Of a stretch of 64,000 bases of DNA, positions 47,810 to 56,862 are shown piece by piece (within the stretch, counting starts at the first letter, position 1; each line of letters opens with the position of its first letter). Source of the DNA: Rhodobacteraceae bacterium REDSEA-S34_B6. Lineage in GTDB: Bacteria; Pseudomonadota; Alphaproteobacteria; Rhodobacterales; Rhodobacteraceae. The DNA lies in the NCBI GenBank assembly GCA_001627925.1, contig LUQC01000094.1, positions 1 to 64,000 of the forward strand. Direction: 5' to 3'. A program made the translations under genes and the position numbers. The notes under the pieces are model-generated. The model was not told where the DNA came from, ran no database searches, and saw only the letters and a program-made list of their open reading frames with translations.

Positions 47810-48643
47810 ATGGGCAATTCAGAGTACTCTAAATGGATAGGGAAAACGCAAGAAAAAAATGATAAGTTACTACCATTTCCGGCCCAGTTTATGGAAAATA
47901 CGCTCAACCGAGATGCCACGTTTATTGAAGGAAAGGAATTACCGCCATTATGGCACTGGCTTTATTTTTTAGAGTCAGAAAAACTTTCTAATTTAGGAAG
48001 GGATGGTCATCCAAAAAAAGGTGGGTTTTTACCACCGGTGACTTTACCAAGGCGAATGTGGGCAGGTGGACGCTTTTGGTTTAAAAAACCGTTATTAATT
48101 GGGCAAGACAGCCTAAAAAAGTCAATAATCTTATCTATAAACGAAAAGAATGGGAGCTCGGGACAATTATGTTTTGTGACAGTGAAACATGACTATTTCC
48201 AAAATGAAACTCTCTGCTTGATAGAAGAGCATGATATTGTTTATCGCGAGGATCCAAAAGAAAATGATAAACTTATAGATGGGGTTATTGCCTCGACAGA
48301 CTGGGATATTTGTGAGGAAATTACCCCTTCAAGCACTTTACTATTCAGGTACTCAGCACTGACCTTTAATGGTCACCGTATCCATTATGATAATGAATAC
48401 GCTATTAATACTGAAGGATATAATGGATTGGTTTTTCACGGGCCTTTGATAGCCACTTTACTGATAGACTTGTCTATGCGCGTAAGTAAAAAAACACCCT
48501 CATATTTTGAATTCAGAGGAGTTTCACCAATATCAGGACCAAATGCATTTTCAATTGCGAGCAAAAAGCAAGGTAACGAAATTATTTTATCGGCTATTAA
48601 AAAAAATGGAACTTTATCAATGAAAGCAAAAGCGGTCTATTAA
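47810..48643 (+). CDS. HTD2/MaoC-like acyl-CoA or acyl-thioester dehydratase
   Basis: A 277-residue double-hotdog protein similar to HTD2 and mesaconyl-C4-CoA or itaconyl-CoA hydratases. Recognisable parts are LPPLWHWLYFLE, DGHPKKGGFLPPVTLPRRMWAGGRFWF, IVYRED at the domain boundary, and the C-terminal hotdog with FNGHRIHYDNEYA, GLVFHGPLIATLLIDL and FRGVSPISG. The hydratase dyad Asp/His-type residues are in DNEYA/HRIHYD. Possible roles are fatty-acid or dicarboxylic acyl-CoA metabolism; context does not decide. It converges with dnaJ with one base between the stops. Confidence 0.75.
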   Translation: MGNSEYSKWIGKTQEKNDKLLPFPAQFMENTLNRDATFIEGKELPPLWHWLYFLESEKLSNLGRDGHPKKGGFLPPVTLPRRMWAGGRFWFKKPLLIGQDSLKKSIILSINEKNGSSGQLCFVTVKHDYFQNETLCLIEEHDIVYREDPKENDKLIDGVIASTDWDICEEITPSSTLLFRYSALTFNGHRIHYDNEYAINTEGYNGLVFHGPLIATLLIDLSMRVSKKTPSYFEFRGVSPISGPNAFSIASKKQGNEIILSAIKKNGTLSMKAKAVY

Positions 48644-48644
48644 A

Positions 48645-49668
48645 CTAACCCTTCATCGACTCCCAAAAGGTTTTAACAGAGGAAAAAAAACTATTTGTCT
48701 CAGGATTGTTATCCTCAGAAAGTTCCTCAAACTCCTGTAACAATTCTTTTTGCCTGGCAGTCAAATTAACCGGTGTTTCAACCGCCATCTCAATAAACAT
48801 ATCACCTTTCTGAACTGTTTTTATGGCAGGCATACCTTTACTCTTTAATCTCATCTGTCGTCCCGACTGACTGCCGGCTGGAATACGTACTCTGCTGCGC
48901 CCACCATCTATTGTAGGCACCTCTACCTCTCCACCAAGGCTCGCTTTTGCCATTGAAACTGGAACTCGGCAAAAAAGATTGAGACCATCTCGCTCAAAAA
49001 TTTTATGCTTAGAAACTTCTATAAAAATATATAGATCACCAGAAATACCACCTCTTGGACCTGTCTCACCTTCACCTGCGAGACGAATCCGGGTTCCAGT
49101 TTCCACGCCTGGTGGAACATTTACGCTTAGAGCTCTATCCTTCTTTTGCGTACCCTGTCCTCCACAAGAAGAACACGGATTTTTAATTATTTGCCCTGCT
49201 CCAGAACAAGTTGGACAGCCTCTTTCAACGGTAAAAAAGCCTTGGGTTTATTGTTTTTTGCAGTCCGGCAAAAGCTTCCTCAAGCGAAATTGACAAATTA
49301 TAACGTAGATCAGACCCACGTGACTGTTGCTTACGACCACCGCGGCCGCCACCCATGAAATCACCGAACAGATCATCAAATACATCAGAGAAAGCACTAG
49401 AAAAATCTCCACTTCCGCCGAAACCTGGACCTCCACCTCCGCCTTCAAATGCAGCGTGACCATACCGATCATATGCCGCTTTTTTCTCTGCATCCTTTAG
49501 GACTTCATAAGCCTCATTCACTTCCTTGAATTGAGCTTCAGCATTAGGGTTGTCTGAATTTCGATCTGGATGCAGTTCTTTAGCTTTTGTTCTATAAGCC
49601 TTTTTAATCGCCTCTTTTTCAGAGCCTTTTGGAACACCAAGTACGTCGTAGTAATCACGCTTTGACAT
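48645..49668 (-). pseudogene. dnaJ: Chaperone DnaJ, broken by an internal deletion
   Basis: Hsp40 co-chaperone of DnaK. From ATG 49668 the J domain is intact ([14 protein letters not shown] at 33-35), then the Gly-rich region, up to GLQKTIN at about residue 141. After AAC at 49246-49248 the frame runs into nonsense (PRLFYR, stop at 49225). The correct protein resumes in another frame with [13 protein letters not shown] at about 49244 and continues to the normal C-terminus. About 36 residues are missing, including zinc-finger CxxCxGxG motifs 1 and 2; motifs 3 (CPTCSGAG) and 4 (CSSCGGQG) remain. The net loss is 3n+2 bases. It is immediately downstream of dnaK. Either a real mutation or a sequence error. 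Confidence 0.88.
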
Positions 49669-49734
49669 AGAAGGTGCCCCTTTCAAGGAATGTTTTCATC
49701 AAATTAAATTCAGCCGTAAAAAGGCATTTGTTCA

Positions 49735-51645
49735 CTACGAACGTTGCTCATCATCAAGATCTTCAAAATCAGCATCAACGATGTTGTCGTCAAAATCAGC
49801 ACTACCTGGTTCTTTATCAGAGTTTTCACCGTCTTCTTGGCTAGCTTTATATATTGCTTCGCCTAATTTCATGGCTGCTTCTGTTACATTCTGAATTCCA
49901 GATTTTATTTTTCCTGCGTCCTCAGTTTCCAATTCTTCCTTTAATGCCGAAATTGCTAATTCAATAGCTTCAATAGTTGTCGGATCTACTTTGTCGCTAT
50001 GTTCTTCCATAGATTTTTCCGTAGAGTGAATTAAGCTCTCAGCCTGATTTTTAGCTTCGATTAACTCTCGACGCTCTTTATCTGCTTCAGCATTTTCCTC
50101 GGCATCTTTAACCATATTTTCAATATCTTCATCTGAAAGACCGCCAGAAGCCTGAATGGTTATATTCTGTTCCTTTCCAGTACCCTTATCTTTTGCAGAA
50201 ACAGATACAATACCATTAGCATCAATATCAAAGGTGACTTCGATTTGGGGCATACCACGGGGAGCCGGGGGAATATCTTCCAAATTAAATTGCCCAAGTA
50301 TCTTATTGTCTGTAGCCATTTCTCGCTCCCCTTGGAAAACTCGAATTGTCACAGCATTTTGATTGTCTTCCGCAGTAGAAAACACTTGAGATTTTTTAGT
50401 TGGTATAGTCGTGTTTCTGTCAATTAATCTAGTAAATACGCCACCTAAAGTTTCAATTCCAAGTGACAAAGGAGTAACGTCTAAAAGTACTACATCTTTA
50501 ACATCACCCTGAAGTACGCCAGCTTGTATTGCTGCACCCATTGCCACAACTTCATCTGGGTTTACACCTTTATGAGGTTCCTTTCCAAAAAATTTAGTCA
50601 CTTCTTCCATCACTTTTGGCATACGTGTCATTCCACCAACAAGAACAATTTCGTCTATATCAGAAGTCGACAAACCGGCATCTTTCAAAGCAGCCTGACA
50701 CGGCTTTATTGATGCCTTTATCAAGTCACTTACCAAACTCTCAAGCTTAGCTCTCGTTAGTTTAATAACCATATGGAGTGGTTGGCCGGTACTGGAGTCC
50801 ATAGAAATAAATGGTTGGTTGATTTCTGTTTGACTAGCTGATGAAAGCTCAATCTTGGCCTTTTCTGCCGCCTCCTTGAGGCGTTGAAGCGCCATTTTAT
50901 CTTTTGTTAAATCAACACCATTTTCCTTTTTGAATTCATCTGCAAGGTAGTTAACGATCCTCATATCAAAGTCTTCACCGCCAAGGAACGTATCACCATT
51001 TGTAGATTTTACTTCAAATAGGCCGTCATCAATCTCCAAAATAGTAACATCGAATGTACCACCACCTAAATCATATACTGCAATCGTTTTGCTTTCATTT
51101 TTATCTAAACCATACGCCAATGCAGCTGCTGTTGGCTCATTTATAATCCTAAGAACCTCTAGACCCGCTATTTTACCAGCATCTTTTGTTGCTTGCCTCT
51201 GCGCATCGTTAAAATAAGCAGGAACTGTAATAACAGCCTGTGACACCTCTTCGCCCAGATAACCCTCTGCAGTCTCTTTCATTTTTTGCAATATAAAAGC
51301 TGAGATTTGAGATGGACTGTATTTTTCACCTTGAGCCTCTACCCAGGCATCACCATTGCCCCCATCAATAACGTTAAAGGGAAGGTTTTTTTTATCTTTC
51401 TCCAAATTGGAGTCATCAACACGACGACCAATGAGGCGCTTAACCCCAAAAACTGTATTTGTTGGATTTGTAACGGCTTGGCGTTTAGCTGGCTGCCCTA
51501 CCAATTTTTCATTATCTGAAAATGCCACAATAGATGGGGTTGTTCTTGCTCCTTCTGCATTTTCTATGACACGCGGCTGAGAACCATCCATTATAGCCAC
51601 ACAACTATTAGTTGTCCCTAAGTCAATTCCAATTACTTTTCCCAT
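49735..51645 (-). CDS. dnaK: Chaperone DnaK (Hsp70)
   Basis: ATP-driven Hsp70 chaperone, 636 residues, normal length. The nucleotide-binding domain begins [16 protein letters not shown] and includes [27 protein letters not shown] and [18 protein letters not shown]. The substrate domain has [27 protein letters not shown]. The lid and disordered acidic tail end in [13 protein letters not shown]. Directly followed by dnaJ (67 bp between stop and ATG), and grpE is not near. A candidate heat-shock promoter lies upstream. Frame and length are intact, in contrast to dnaJ. Confidence 0.98.
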   Translation of the reverse strand: MGKVIGIDLGTTNSCVAIMDGSQPRVIENAEGARTTPSIVAFSDNEKLVGQPAKRQAVTNPTNTVFGVKRLIGRRVDDSNLEKDKKNLPFNVIDGGNGDAWVEAQGEKYSPSQISAFILQKMKETAEGYLGEEVSQAVITVPAYFNDAQRQATKDAGKIAGLEVLRIINEPTAAALAYGLDKNESKTIAVYDLGGGTFDVTILEIDDGLFEVKSTNGDTFLGGEDFDMRIVNYLADEFKKENGVDLTKDKMALQRLKEAAEKAKIELSSASQTEINQPFISMDSSTGQPLHMVIKLTRAKLESLVSDLIKASIKPCQAALKDAGLSTSDIDEIVLVGGMTRMPKVMEEVTKFFGKEPHKGVNPDEVVAMGAAIQAGVLQGDVKDVVLLDVTPLSLGIETLGGVFTRLIDRNTTIPTKKSQVFSTAEDNQNAVTIRVFQGEREMATDNKILGQFNLEDIPPAPRGMPQIEVTFDIDANGIVSVSAKDKGTGKEQNITIQASGGLSDEDIENMVKDAEENAEADKERRELIEAKNQAESLIHSTEKSMEEHSDKVDPTTIEAIELAISALKEELETEDAGKIKSGIQNVTEAAMKLGEAIYKASQEDGENSDKEPGSADFDDNIVDADFEDLDDEQRS

Positions 51646-51743
51646 TACTTTTCCTCATTATTTCCATGGCCTTTTGAGAAATTCGACCTTGCTCGAATTA
51701 GTATTGTATGTAGACCTTGTTGGTTTTAGATCAATCGAGGTGT

Positions 51744-51771
51744 ATATAGGTAGCCTTTGGCAAAGCTTCAA
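51744..51771 (-). promoter_or_regulatory. Candidate RpoH-type promoter of dnaK
   Basis: Read on the minus strand: TTGAAG (51766-51771) then, after 16 bp, CTATAT (within 51744-51749, preceded by C). This resembles the alphaproteobacterial sigma-32 form CTTG-N17/18-CYTATNT. Initiation would leave about 90 nt of leader before dnaK. No CIRCE repeat was seen. Confidence 0.45.
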
Positions 51772-51903
51772 CCACATCCCACATTTTATGTAAAATTTAA
51801 TTGAGTAGTAACAATTGAATAGTTTTGTACGATCAAGTAACTAAATCTACTTAGATAACTTGAAAATTAGTCAGATATTTAAATTTCAGGAAAGTAGTAA
51901 AGT

Positions 51904-52698
51904 TTGGATTACTTTAAGTTAACCGAAGTATTTCGAGATTTGGCATTACAAGCTGGTGATGCAATTATGGAAATTTATTTGCACGGTAATATTGCAATCG
52001 AAACGAAAATTGACTCTAGCCCCGTAACAAATGCCGATAAAACAGCAGACGCCATTATTTACAACGGGTTAAAAGAGGCTTTCCCTGATCTGGATGTTGT
52101 TACTGAAGAAAAATCAGAGAGCCATTATTCACCAAATAAGAATTTTATTTTGGTTGATCCTCTCGACGGCACAAAAGAATTTATAAATAGAACGGGAGAA
52201 TTCACGGTTAATATAGCCTATATTCAAAATAATTCTCCGACCCATGGTGTTGTATATGCGCCAGCAGTTAAGCGCTTGTTTGCCACCGATCAAAACAAAA
52301 AATCTTATGAAATTATACTGCCAGCTGGCAAAACAGGGAAAATCTTAAATAAACCGCTCCAAGTTTCAGTCCCAGACCCAAGCGCTCTAACAGTCTTAGC
52401 ATCAAAATCCCATATTAATCCCGAAACAAAAAAATATATCGAAAAATATTCGATCTCAAATAGTAAAAATGCTGGATCTTCTCTAAAATTTTGTCTTATC
52501 GCGGCTGGGGAGGCTGATTTATATCCAAGATTAGGGCGAACCATGGAATGGGATACAGCAGCAGGTCATGCAATACTCCTCGGTGCCGGCGGGCACGTAA
52601 CAAATCTTTCGACAAATGAACCGCTTTACTATGGCAAACCAGGTTTTGAAAACCCATTTTTTATCGCTCATAGCGATAAAGGCATAATTAAAAATTAA
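51904..52698 (+). CDS. cysQ: 3'(2'),5'-bisphosphate nucleotidase CysQ
   Basis: Removes the 3'-phosphate from PAP/PAPS, protecting sulfate assimilation and RNases. The 264-residue product has the inositol-monophosphatase-type metal site: VTEEKSE, DPLDGTKEFINRTGEFTVNIA (binding Asp-Pro-Leu-Asp) and the second signature WDTAAGHAI. Length fits CysQ. It begins with TTG (51904) preceded by AGGAAAG; no upstream ATG is in frame. It overlaps the end of ptsN by 4 bp tail to tail. Confidence 0.92.
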   Translation: MDYFKLTEVFRDLALQAGDAIMEIYLHGNIAIETKIDSSPVTNADKTADAIIYNGLKEAFPDLDVVTEEKSESHYSPNKNFILVDPLDGTKEFINRTGEFTVNIAYIQNNSPTHGVVYAPAVKRLFATDQNKKSYEIILPAGKTGKILNKPLQVSVPDPSALTVLASKSHINPETKKYIEKYSISNSKNAGSSLKFCLIAAGEADLYPRLGRTMEWDTAAGHAILLGAGGHVTNLSTNEPLYYGKPGFENPFFIAHSDKGIIKN

Positions 52699-53159
52699 GC
52701 TGCCTGTATTTTCTGATTTTCCGTTAAAATGGTAAAAAGGGTTTGCGGATCCGGGTTTGCTCTGAGTTTAGCACAAATAGAATTATCTCTGAGTGTCCGT
52801 GACACAATTGCTAATGCCTTCAAATGATCTACGCCAGCATTTTCAGGAGCAAAAAGTCCAAAAATTATGTCAACTGGTAACTTATCAACTGAACCAAAAT
52901 CTACAGGTGATTCAAGCAAGATAAATGCTCCACACACCCGGTCAACATCGATTGATCTGGCATGTGGCAACGCTATACCATGCCCTACACCGGTTGGTCC
53001 TAGCTTCTCACGCTCAAGTAATGCTTCTAGTAACACCTCACTTCGCATATTATAACAGTTGGCAGCCAATTGAGCCATATCATGTAGCACACGTTTCTTA
53101 CTAGAAGCTGCTGCCACTACCTTTACAGCTTCCGGCTGAAGCAAATCGTAGAGTTCCAT
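52695..53159 (-). CDS. ptsN: PTS nitrogen regulatory protein EIIA-Ntr
   Basis: Phosphoacceptor of the nitrogen-related phosphotransfer system, regulating rather than transporting. 154 residues; the phosphorylated histidine is His66 in GHGIALPHARS. Family length and the PTS EIIA type-2 fold features (VSRTLRDNSICAKLR) are present. It follows hpf by 34 bp on the same strand, the usual rpoN/hpf/ptsN-type arrangement, here without rpoN. Confidence 0.95.
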   Translation of the reverse strand: MELYDLLQPEAVKVVAAASSKKRVLHDMAQLAANCYNMRSEVLLEALLEREKLGPTGVGHGIALPHARSIDVDRVCGAFILLESPVDFGSVDKLPVDIIFGLFAPENAGVDHLKALAIVSRTLRDNSICAKLRANPDPQTLFTILTENQKIQAA

Positions 53160-53193
53160 TTCCGCGACTATTCCTTAAAAATCCCAATATATT

Positions 53194-53760
53194 CTACTTC
53201 GGCTCAACCCAGCCAATATTTCCATCGTCCCTTTGATAAACAATACTAACAAGTTTGTTTGCATCATTTTTAAAAACAAAAAAATCTTTGCCCGAGATCT
53301 CCATTTGCATTACAGCTTCGCCAACAGATAATTTCGGTATAGTTGTCTCGACTTCTGCAATAATTATTGGCTGTAGAGTTTCTGGCTCCGATTCTTCGTT
53401 TTCATCTTCTGAAGCGAGGATATATGATGAAGCGGAGGAAAGTTCAACCGGTGTTGTTCTTGTGGCATGATGGTCCTTCAATCTTCTTTTATAGCGACGT
53501 AATTGTTTTTCCATCTTTGCCGCACAATTATCAAATGATGCATATATTTCATTTTCATGCGACCGAGCCTGTGCTGTTAGGCCTGTCGATAAATGGATAG
53601 TAGCTTCACATACAAATTCATGACCACTTTTAGAAAAAACAACTATGGCATCGGTTGGACGTTCTGCGTATTTTGAAACTACGTCGTCAATTTCGCCTTT
53701 AACGTGCTGCTGTAACGCCATACCAATGTCAATTTGCTTTCCAGAAATTTGGTAGCGCAT
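53194..53760 (-). CDS. hpf: Long-form ribosome hibernation promoting factor
   Basis: Binds and dimerises 70S ribosomes in starvation. An ATG at 53781 is in frame, but the ATG at 53760 has AAAGGAG five bases before it and gives MRYQISGKQIDIG, the standard HPF start, so 53760 is used (188 residues). The N-domain binds the decoding site (ALQQHVKGEIDDVVSKYAERPTDAIVVF, then ARSHENEIYASFDNCAAKMEKQLRRYKRRLKDHH). A C-terminal dimerisation domain (PKLSVGEAVMQMEISGKDFFVFKN, IVYQRDDGNIGWVEPK) marks the long form. A stem-loop and a candidate promoter lie upstream. Confidence 0.95.
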   Translation of the reverse strand: MRYQISGKQIDIGMALQQHVKGEIDDVVSKYAERPTDAIVVFSKSGHEFVCEATIHLSTGLTAQARSHENEIYASFDNCAAKMEKQLRRYKRRLKDHHATRTTPVELSSASSYILASEDENEESEPETLQPIIIAEVETTIPKLSVGEAVMQMEISGKDFFVFKNDANKLVSIVYQRDDGNIGWVEPK

Positions 53761-53793
53761 ATTTACTCCTTTCATGGACAAATAAACTAGTAA

Positions 53794-53822
53794 TCAAAGC
53801 TACGCTCTGCAAACAGCTTTGA
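53794..53822 (-). promoter_or_regulatory. Stem-loop in the hpf leader
   Basis: TCAAAGCT (53794-53801) pairs with AGCTTTGA (53815-53822), 8 bp around a 13-nt loop, in what would be the hpf 5' leader. A second set, GATATCG (53854-53860) and CGATATC (53886-53892), brackets an ATGCATGCAT palindrome. No T-run follows, so these are not a terminator. A regulatory leader is possible but unproven. Confidence 0.35.
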
Positions 53823-53904
53823 AACCTTTTGCTAAATAATAAGGGGTCTTCTTGATATCGAAATCTAGTCAATGCATGCATCAACCGATATCGCGATAAC
53901 TATT

Positions 53905-53933
53905 ATTAAAATGGACCACGCATTTAGTGTCAA
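53905..53933 (-). promoter_or_regulatory. Candidate hpf promoter
   Basis: Minus strand: TTGACA (53928-53933) and TTTAAT (53905-53910) with an exact 17-bp spacer, a near-consensus sigma-70 promoter. Initiation near 53898 would give a leader of about 140 nt. Confidence 0.55.
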
Positions 53934-53951
53934 TTAAAATTGTTATAAATT

Positions 53952-54704
53952 TTATAAGATTTTAAAATTATCGCCTAAATAAACTCGTCGCACATTTTCA
54001 TTTGAAACGACTTCATCTGGTGAACCAGCCATCAATACTTTTCCATCGTGTAAGATGTATGCCTGAGAGACTATATCAAGCGTTTCACGCACATTGTGAT
54101 CTGTAATTAAAAGTCCAATTCCACGATCCTTTAAATCGTGGACCAACGATCGTATATCTGATACAGAAATAGGGTCTACACCAGCAAATGGCTCATCTAA
54201 AAGCAAATATTTTGGATTTGCAGCAAGCGATCTTGCTATTTCAACTCGCCGGCGCTCTCCTCCAGATAAGGCAAGCGCTGGAGCAGTCCTTAAATGTTCT
54301 ATAGAAAACTCTGCCATAAGCTCTTCAAGTCTTTCTCTTCGCTTATGAATATCTTTTTCCGATATATCCAGGATCGCCATTATGTTTTCTTGAACATTTA
54401 ATCCCCTAAAGATAGACATCTCTTGAGGCAAATACCCTATACCTAGGCGTGCTCTTCTATACATAGGTAGTGCGGTGATATCTGCTCCATCCAGAGATAC
54501 TTTTCCACCATCAGCCTGGATCAGACCCGCTATTGCATAAAAAGATGTAGTTTTGCCTGAGCCATTCGGACCAAGCAGGGCGACTACTTCTCCCCTCTTT
54601 ACCGATAGAGAAACATCCTGAATAATAGTTTTTTTTTGGTAACTTTTTCGTAAACCTTGAACTACTAAACCAGCCTGTAAATTTTCAGAAATTAACGTAG
54701 TCAT
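53952..54704 (-). CDS. lptB: LPS export ABC ATPase LptB
   Basis: ATPase of the LptB2FG exporter that extracts lipopolysaccharide from the inner membrane. In 250 residues: Walker A GPNGSGKTT, a Q-loop region near GYLPQEMSIFRGLNVQENI, signature LSGGERRRVEIARSL and Walker B YLLLDEPFAGVDP. ADRVYIL-like H-loop region reads LLITDHNVRETLDIV. Length matches LptB. Its ATG overlaps the TGA of the lptA frame (ATGA), so it is translationally coupled to an upstream gene that is itself frame-broken. Confidence 0.96.
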   Translation of the reverse strand: MTTLISENLQAGLVVQGLRKSYQKKTIIQDVSLSVKRGEVVALLGPNGSGKTTSFYAIAGLIQADGGKVSLDGADITALPMYRRARLGIGYLPQEMSIFRGLNVQENIMAILDISEKDIHKRRERLEELMAEFSIEHLRTAPALALSGGERRRVEIARSLAANPKYLLLDEPFAGVDPISVSDIRSLVHDLKDRGIGLLITDHNVRETLDIVSQAYILHDGKVLMAGSPDEVVSNENVRRVYLGDNFKIL

Positions 54705-55026
54705 TCACTCGAACCTTCTTGTTTTGTAGGCAATAACGTTGTTTGTACGTTACCAGTCCGGAAGCGTAAAATCTAGCTAATTCATTTGTATCAACGTTAA
54801 ATGAGATTTCTGCATAATCGGATGACAGGACTGTATCACCCTGAACTAAACTTACGCTTCCTTTCAGTTCACTCGTTCCAGTTTCTTGATTGAAAGATAA
54901 GCTGTCAGACGAAAAAGATATTGGCGCGCTTCGGTCATTTTCTATACTACCAAAGCCTCTATCAGTATTATCTGATAACAAATAACTTGGTAAACAAATT
55001 AGTATTATTAAGAATGCTTTGACCAT
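54701..55026 (-). pseudogene. lptA: LPS transport protein LptA, internal deletion with frameshift
   Basis: Periplasmic bridge of the LPS transporter. From ATG 55026: a signal peptide (KAFLIILICLPSYLLS), then the OstA beta strands PISFSSDSLSFNQETGTSELKGSVSLVQG and LARFYASGLVT to about residue 93. The frame then reads YKQRYCLQNKK to a stop at 54685. The normal C-terminus appears in another frame as GNVQTTLLPTKQEGSSE ending at TGA 54701, where lptB begins. Around 50 residues of the beta jelly roll are missing. The sequence GGTAACGTAC (54745-54754, minus) reads plausibly in both frames, so a short-repeat deletion is likely. Total is 326 nt, versus about 480 expected. Confidence 0.8.
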
Positions 55027-55037
55027 TTATCTCTCTA

Positions 55038-55646
55038 TTAAATTTTTTCCGGTAGATAATCTACCAAAACCCTGTCACTGAACCACAATTGCATTGGTGA
55101 CTTTGGAGCCTTTCTTTTTATTTCCATTTTTCCTGCATAAATCTTACCCAAAGGAGTCAAACCTTCCACTGGGCCTTCTCCAAATATGTAAGTTCCATCC
55201 GTTGAAATGCGCAATTCTGGAGCAGACAATCTATAACCAGATGAACTAGATATCAAAACTGAACCTGACATCTTGAGGAGGTTTTCAGAATATAAATATT
55301 GTCCGAATTGCGCTGTTGCCTCAATTTCTAAGCCATTTTTACTTTTTACCTTTGCACTAACAGTCTTCATTTCAAGTACCTTTTTGCCCTCGAAGCCCTC
55401 AACAGCTGATTGTGCAGACAAAGAAAGCTCGTCTCCAGCATCAGTATGCCCTGAATAATAGAGTTTATTTATTTGTTGCTTTGCAAGTTCCTCTGCAAAC
55501 TCATTTTTATCAAATGGTAAAACTGCTTGCGACGCCTGATCTCTAGAGAGAACAAACATGGCGACAATTAAACTTACTCCAAAAAAGGGTAAAGCAATTT
55601 TTAAGAAATTAATTACACGAAAATATATTATGTCATAAGTAGCCAA
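55038..55646 (-). CDS. lptC: LPS export protein LptC
   Basis: Bitopic inner-membrane protein linking LptB2FG to LptA. In 202 residues there is a single N-terminal membrane helix (about 15-32, LKIALPFFGVSLIVAMFVL) and a periplasmic OstA-like jelly roll. Motifs are EIEATAQFGQYLYSENLLKMSGSVLISS and the terminal LWFSDRVLVDYLPEK. It lies 11 bp upstream of lptA and 13 bp downstream of rnd. Low sequence conservation is normal for LptC; the assignment rests on fold pattern and operon position. Confidence 0.88.
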   Translation of the reverse strand: MATYDIIYFRVINFLKIALPFFGVSLIVAMFVLSRDQASQAVLPFDKNEFAEELAKQQINKLYYSGHTDAGDELSLSAQSAVEGFEGKKVLEMKTVSAKVKSKNGLEIEATAQFGQYLYSENLLKMSGSVLISSSSGYRLSAPELRISTDGTYIFGEGPVEGLTPLGKIYAGKMEIKRKAPKSPMQLWFSDRVLVDYLPEKI

Positions 55647-55659
55647 GTGCTAATCCAGC

Positions 55660-56277
55660 CTAATGTCCAAAAATATCAGTCTCAGGCCATCCGGATAAAT
55701 CGAGCTTTGCACGTGTAGGTAAAAAATCAAAGCAAGATTTTGCAAAGTCAACTCTTCCCTCTCTCTGTAGACGAAGATCGAGCTCATCCTTCAATTTATG
55801 AAGATACAAAACATCCGAAGCCGCATATTCAAGTTGTGCATCTGTTAATGCTGCAGCGCCCCAATCACTTGATTGCTGCTGTTTAGAAATATCAATATCA
55901 AGCAGCTCTTGTAATAGATTTTTTAGACCATGCCGATCAGTATAAGTTCGCACTAATTTACTCGCAATTTTAGTACAATAGACAGGTCTAGTCATAACAC
56001 CAAAGGCATTCAACAAAGCTGCTATATCAAAACGCCCAAAATGGAAGATTTTCAAAGTTTTTTCATTACTTAACAATTTACAGAGATTTGGTGCAGAGTT
56101 TTGTTCAACCTCAATTTGCACCATATGAGCAACTCCATTACCACTAGACAATTGAACCAAACATAATCTATCCCTGTTAAAGTTAAGACCCATTGTTTCG
56201 CAATCTATTGCAACAAGAGGCCCAAGATCTAAATCATCTGGTAGATCACCTCTATGAAGTATATTGGTCACGGTCAT
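55660..56277 (-). CDS. rnd: Ribonuclease D, single-domain
   Basis: DEDDy-type 3'-5' exoribonuclease for tRNA 3' maturation. The nuclease motifs are AIDCETMG (DxE), FHFGRFDIAAL (D in motif II) and YAASDVLYLHKL (Y...D in motif III). The 205-residue protein lacks the two HRDC domains of E. coli RNase D, the usual alphaproteobacterial short form. A frame opens at 56304, but the ATG at 56277, preceded by GATAGG, gives the normal MTVTNILHRGDLPDDLDLGP, so it is chosen. Downstream lies lptC, the standard linkage. Confidence 0.92.
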   Translation of the reverse strand: MTVTNILHRGDLPDDLDLGPLVAIDCETMGLNFNRDRLCLVQLSSGNGVAHMVQIEVEQNSAPNLCKLLSNEKTLKIFHFGRFDIAALLNAFGVMTRPVYCTKIASKLVRTYTDRHGLKNLLQELLDIDISKQQQSSDWGAAALTDAQLEYAASDVLYLHKLKDELDLRLQREGRVDFAKSCFDFLPTRAKLDLSGWPETDIFGH

Positions 56278-56406
56278 AATCCTATCTCTTTCATCATCAA
56301 GCAATAAACACTATGATGTTTGGAAGCAACTATTCTGAGAGCTTTACTGCAAAATAACGCCATCCGATATCGGGTTCTATACCAAACAACGAAGTTACAA
56401 TTAAAA

Positions 56407-56862
56407 ATGAGCACCCCAAACATCACAAAATTACTCACTTGGAAAAATAATAAAGAGTGGACGTCAAAATGGTTCCAGATTGATCAGAAACTAATAAATT
56501 CTGTCGCGAAAGTAACGCAAGATAACCAATTTATTCATATAGACCCAAACAAAGCTAAAGATACTGAGTACGGTACAACAATAGCACATGGGTTTCTAAC
56601 TATTTCCCTACTCTCCGCAATGTACTACGATGCTATACCCCAAACAGAAGGTCTAAAAATGGGAATAAACATAGGTTTTGATAAAGTGAGATTTGTAGCG
56701 CCGGTCAAATCTACCGATAGGATCCGAGGAGTCTTCCGACTCTCAAAAATTACTGAAAAGAGCTCTAATGTTATAGGATTAACCTGGAGCACTAAAGTTG
56801 AAATAAAGGGAAATACGAAACCTGCATTGCTGGCGGTATGGATTGAAAGCCAGCATTTTTAG
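56407..56862 (+). CDS. MaoC-family (NodN-like) dehydratase
   Basis: A single-hotdog MaoC/NodN-type enoyl-CoA hydratase of about 151 residues. The catalytic Asp/His site is DNQFIHIDPNKA (family DxxxHxD). YGTTIAHGFLTISLLSAM gives the AHG(F/Y) motif. GINIGFDKVRFVAPVKSTDRIRG completes the fold. An upstream TTG at 56320 extends the frame, but those 29 residues look non-homologous, so the ATG at 56407 is preferred. It is divergent from rnd by about 130 bp and ends 2 bp from hemH. The substrate is unknown. Confidence 0.83.
   Translation: MSTPNITKLLTWKNNKEWTSKWFQIDQKLINSVAKVTQDNQFIHIDPNKAKDTEYGTTIAHGFLTISLLSAMYYDAIPQTEGLKMGINIGFDKVRFVAPVKSTDRIRGVFRLSKITEKSSNVIGLTWSTKVEIKGNTKPALLAVWIESQHF

Noticed and set aside
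48645-49668. Programmed frameshift or translational bypass in dnaJ (and likewise lptA, hemH and the SDR gene)
   Set aside because: A recoding event would skip extra bases, whereas here conserved residues are missing from the DNA, so recoding could not restore a full protein.
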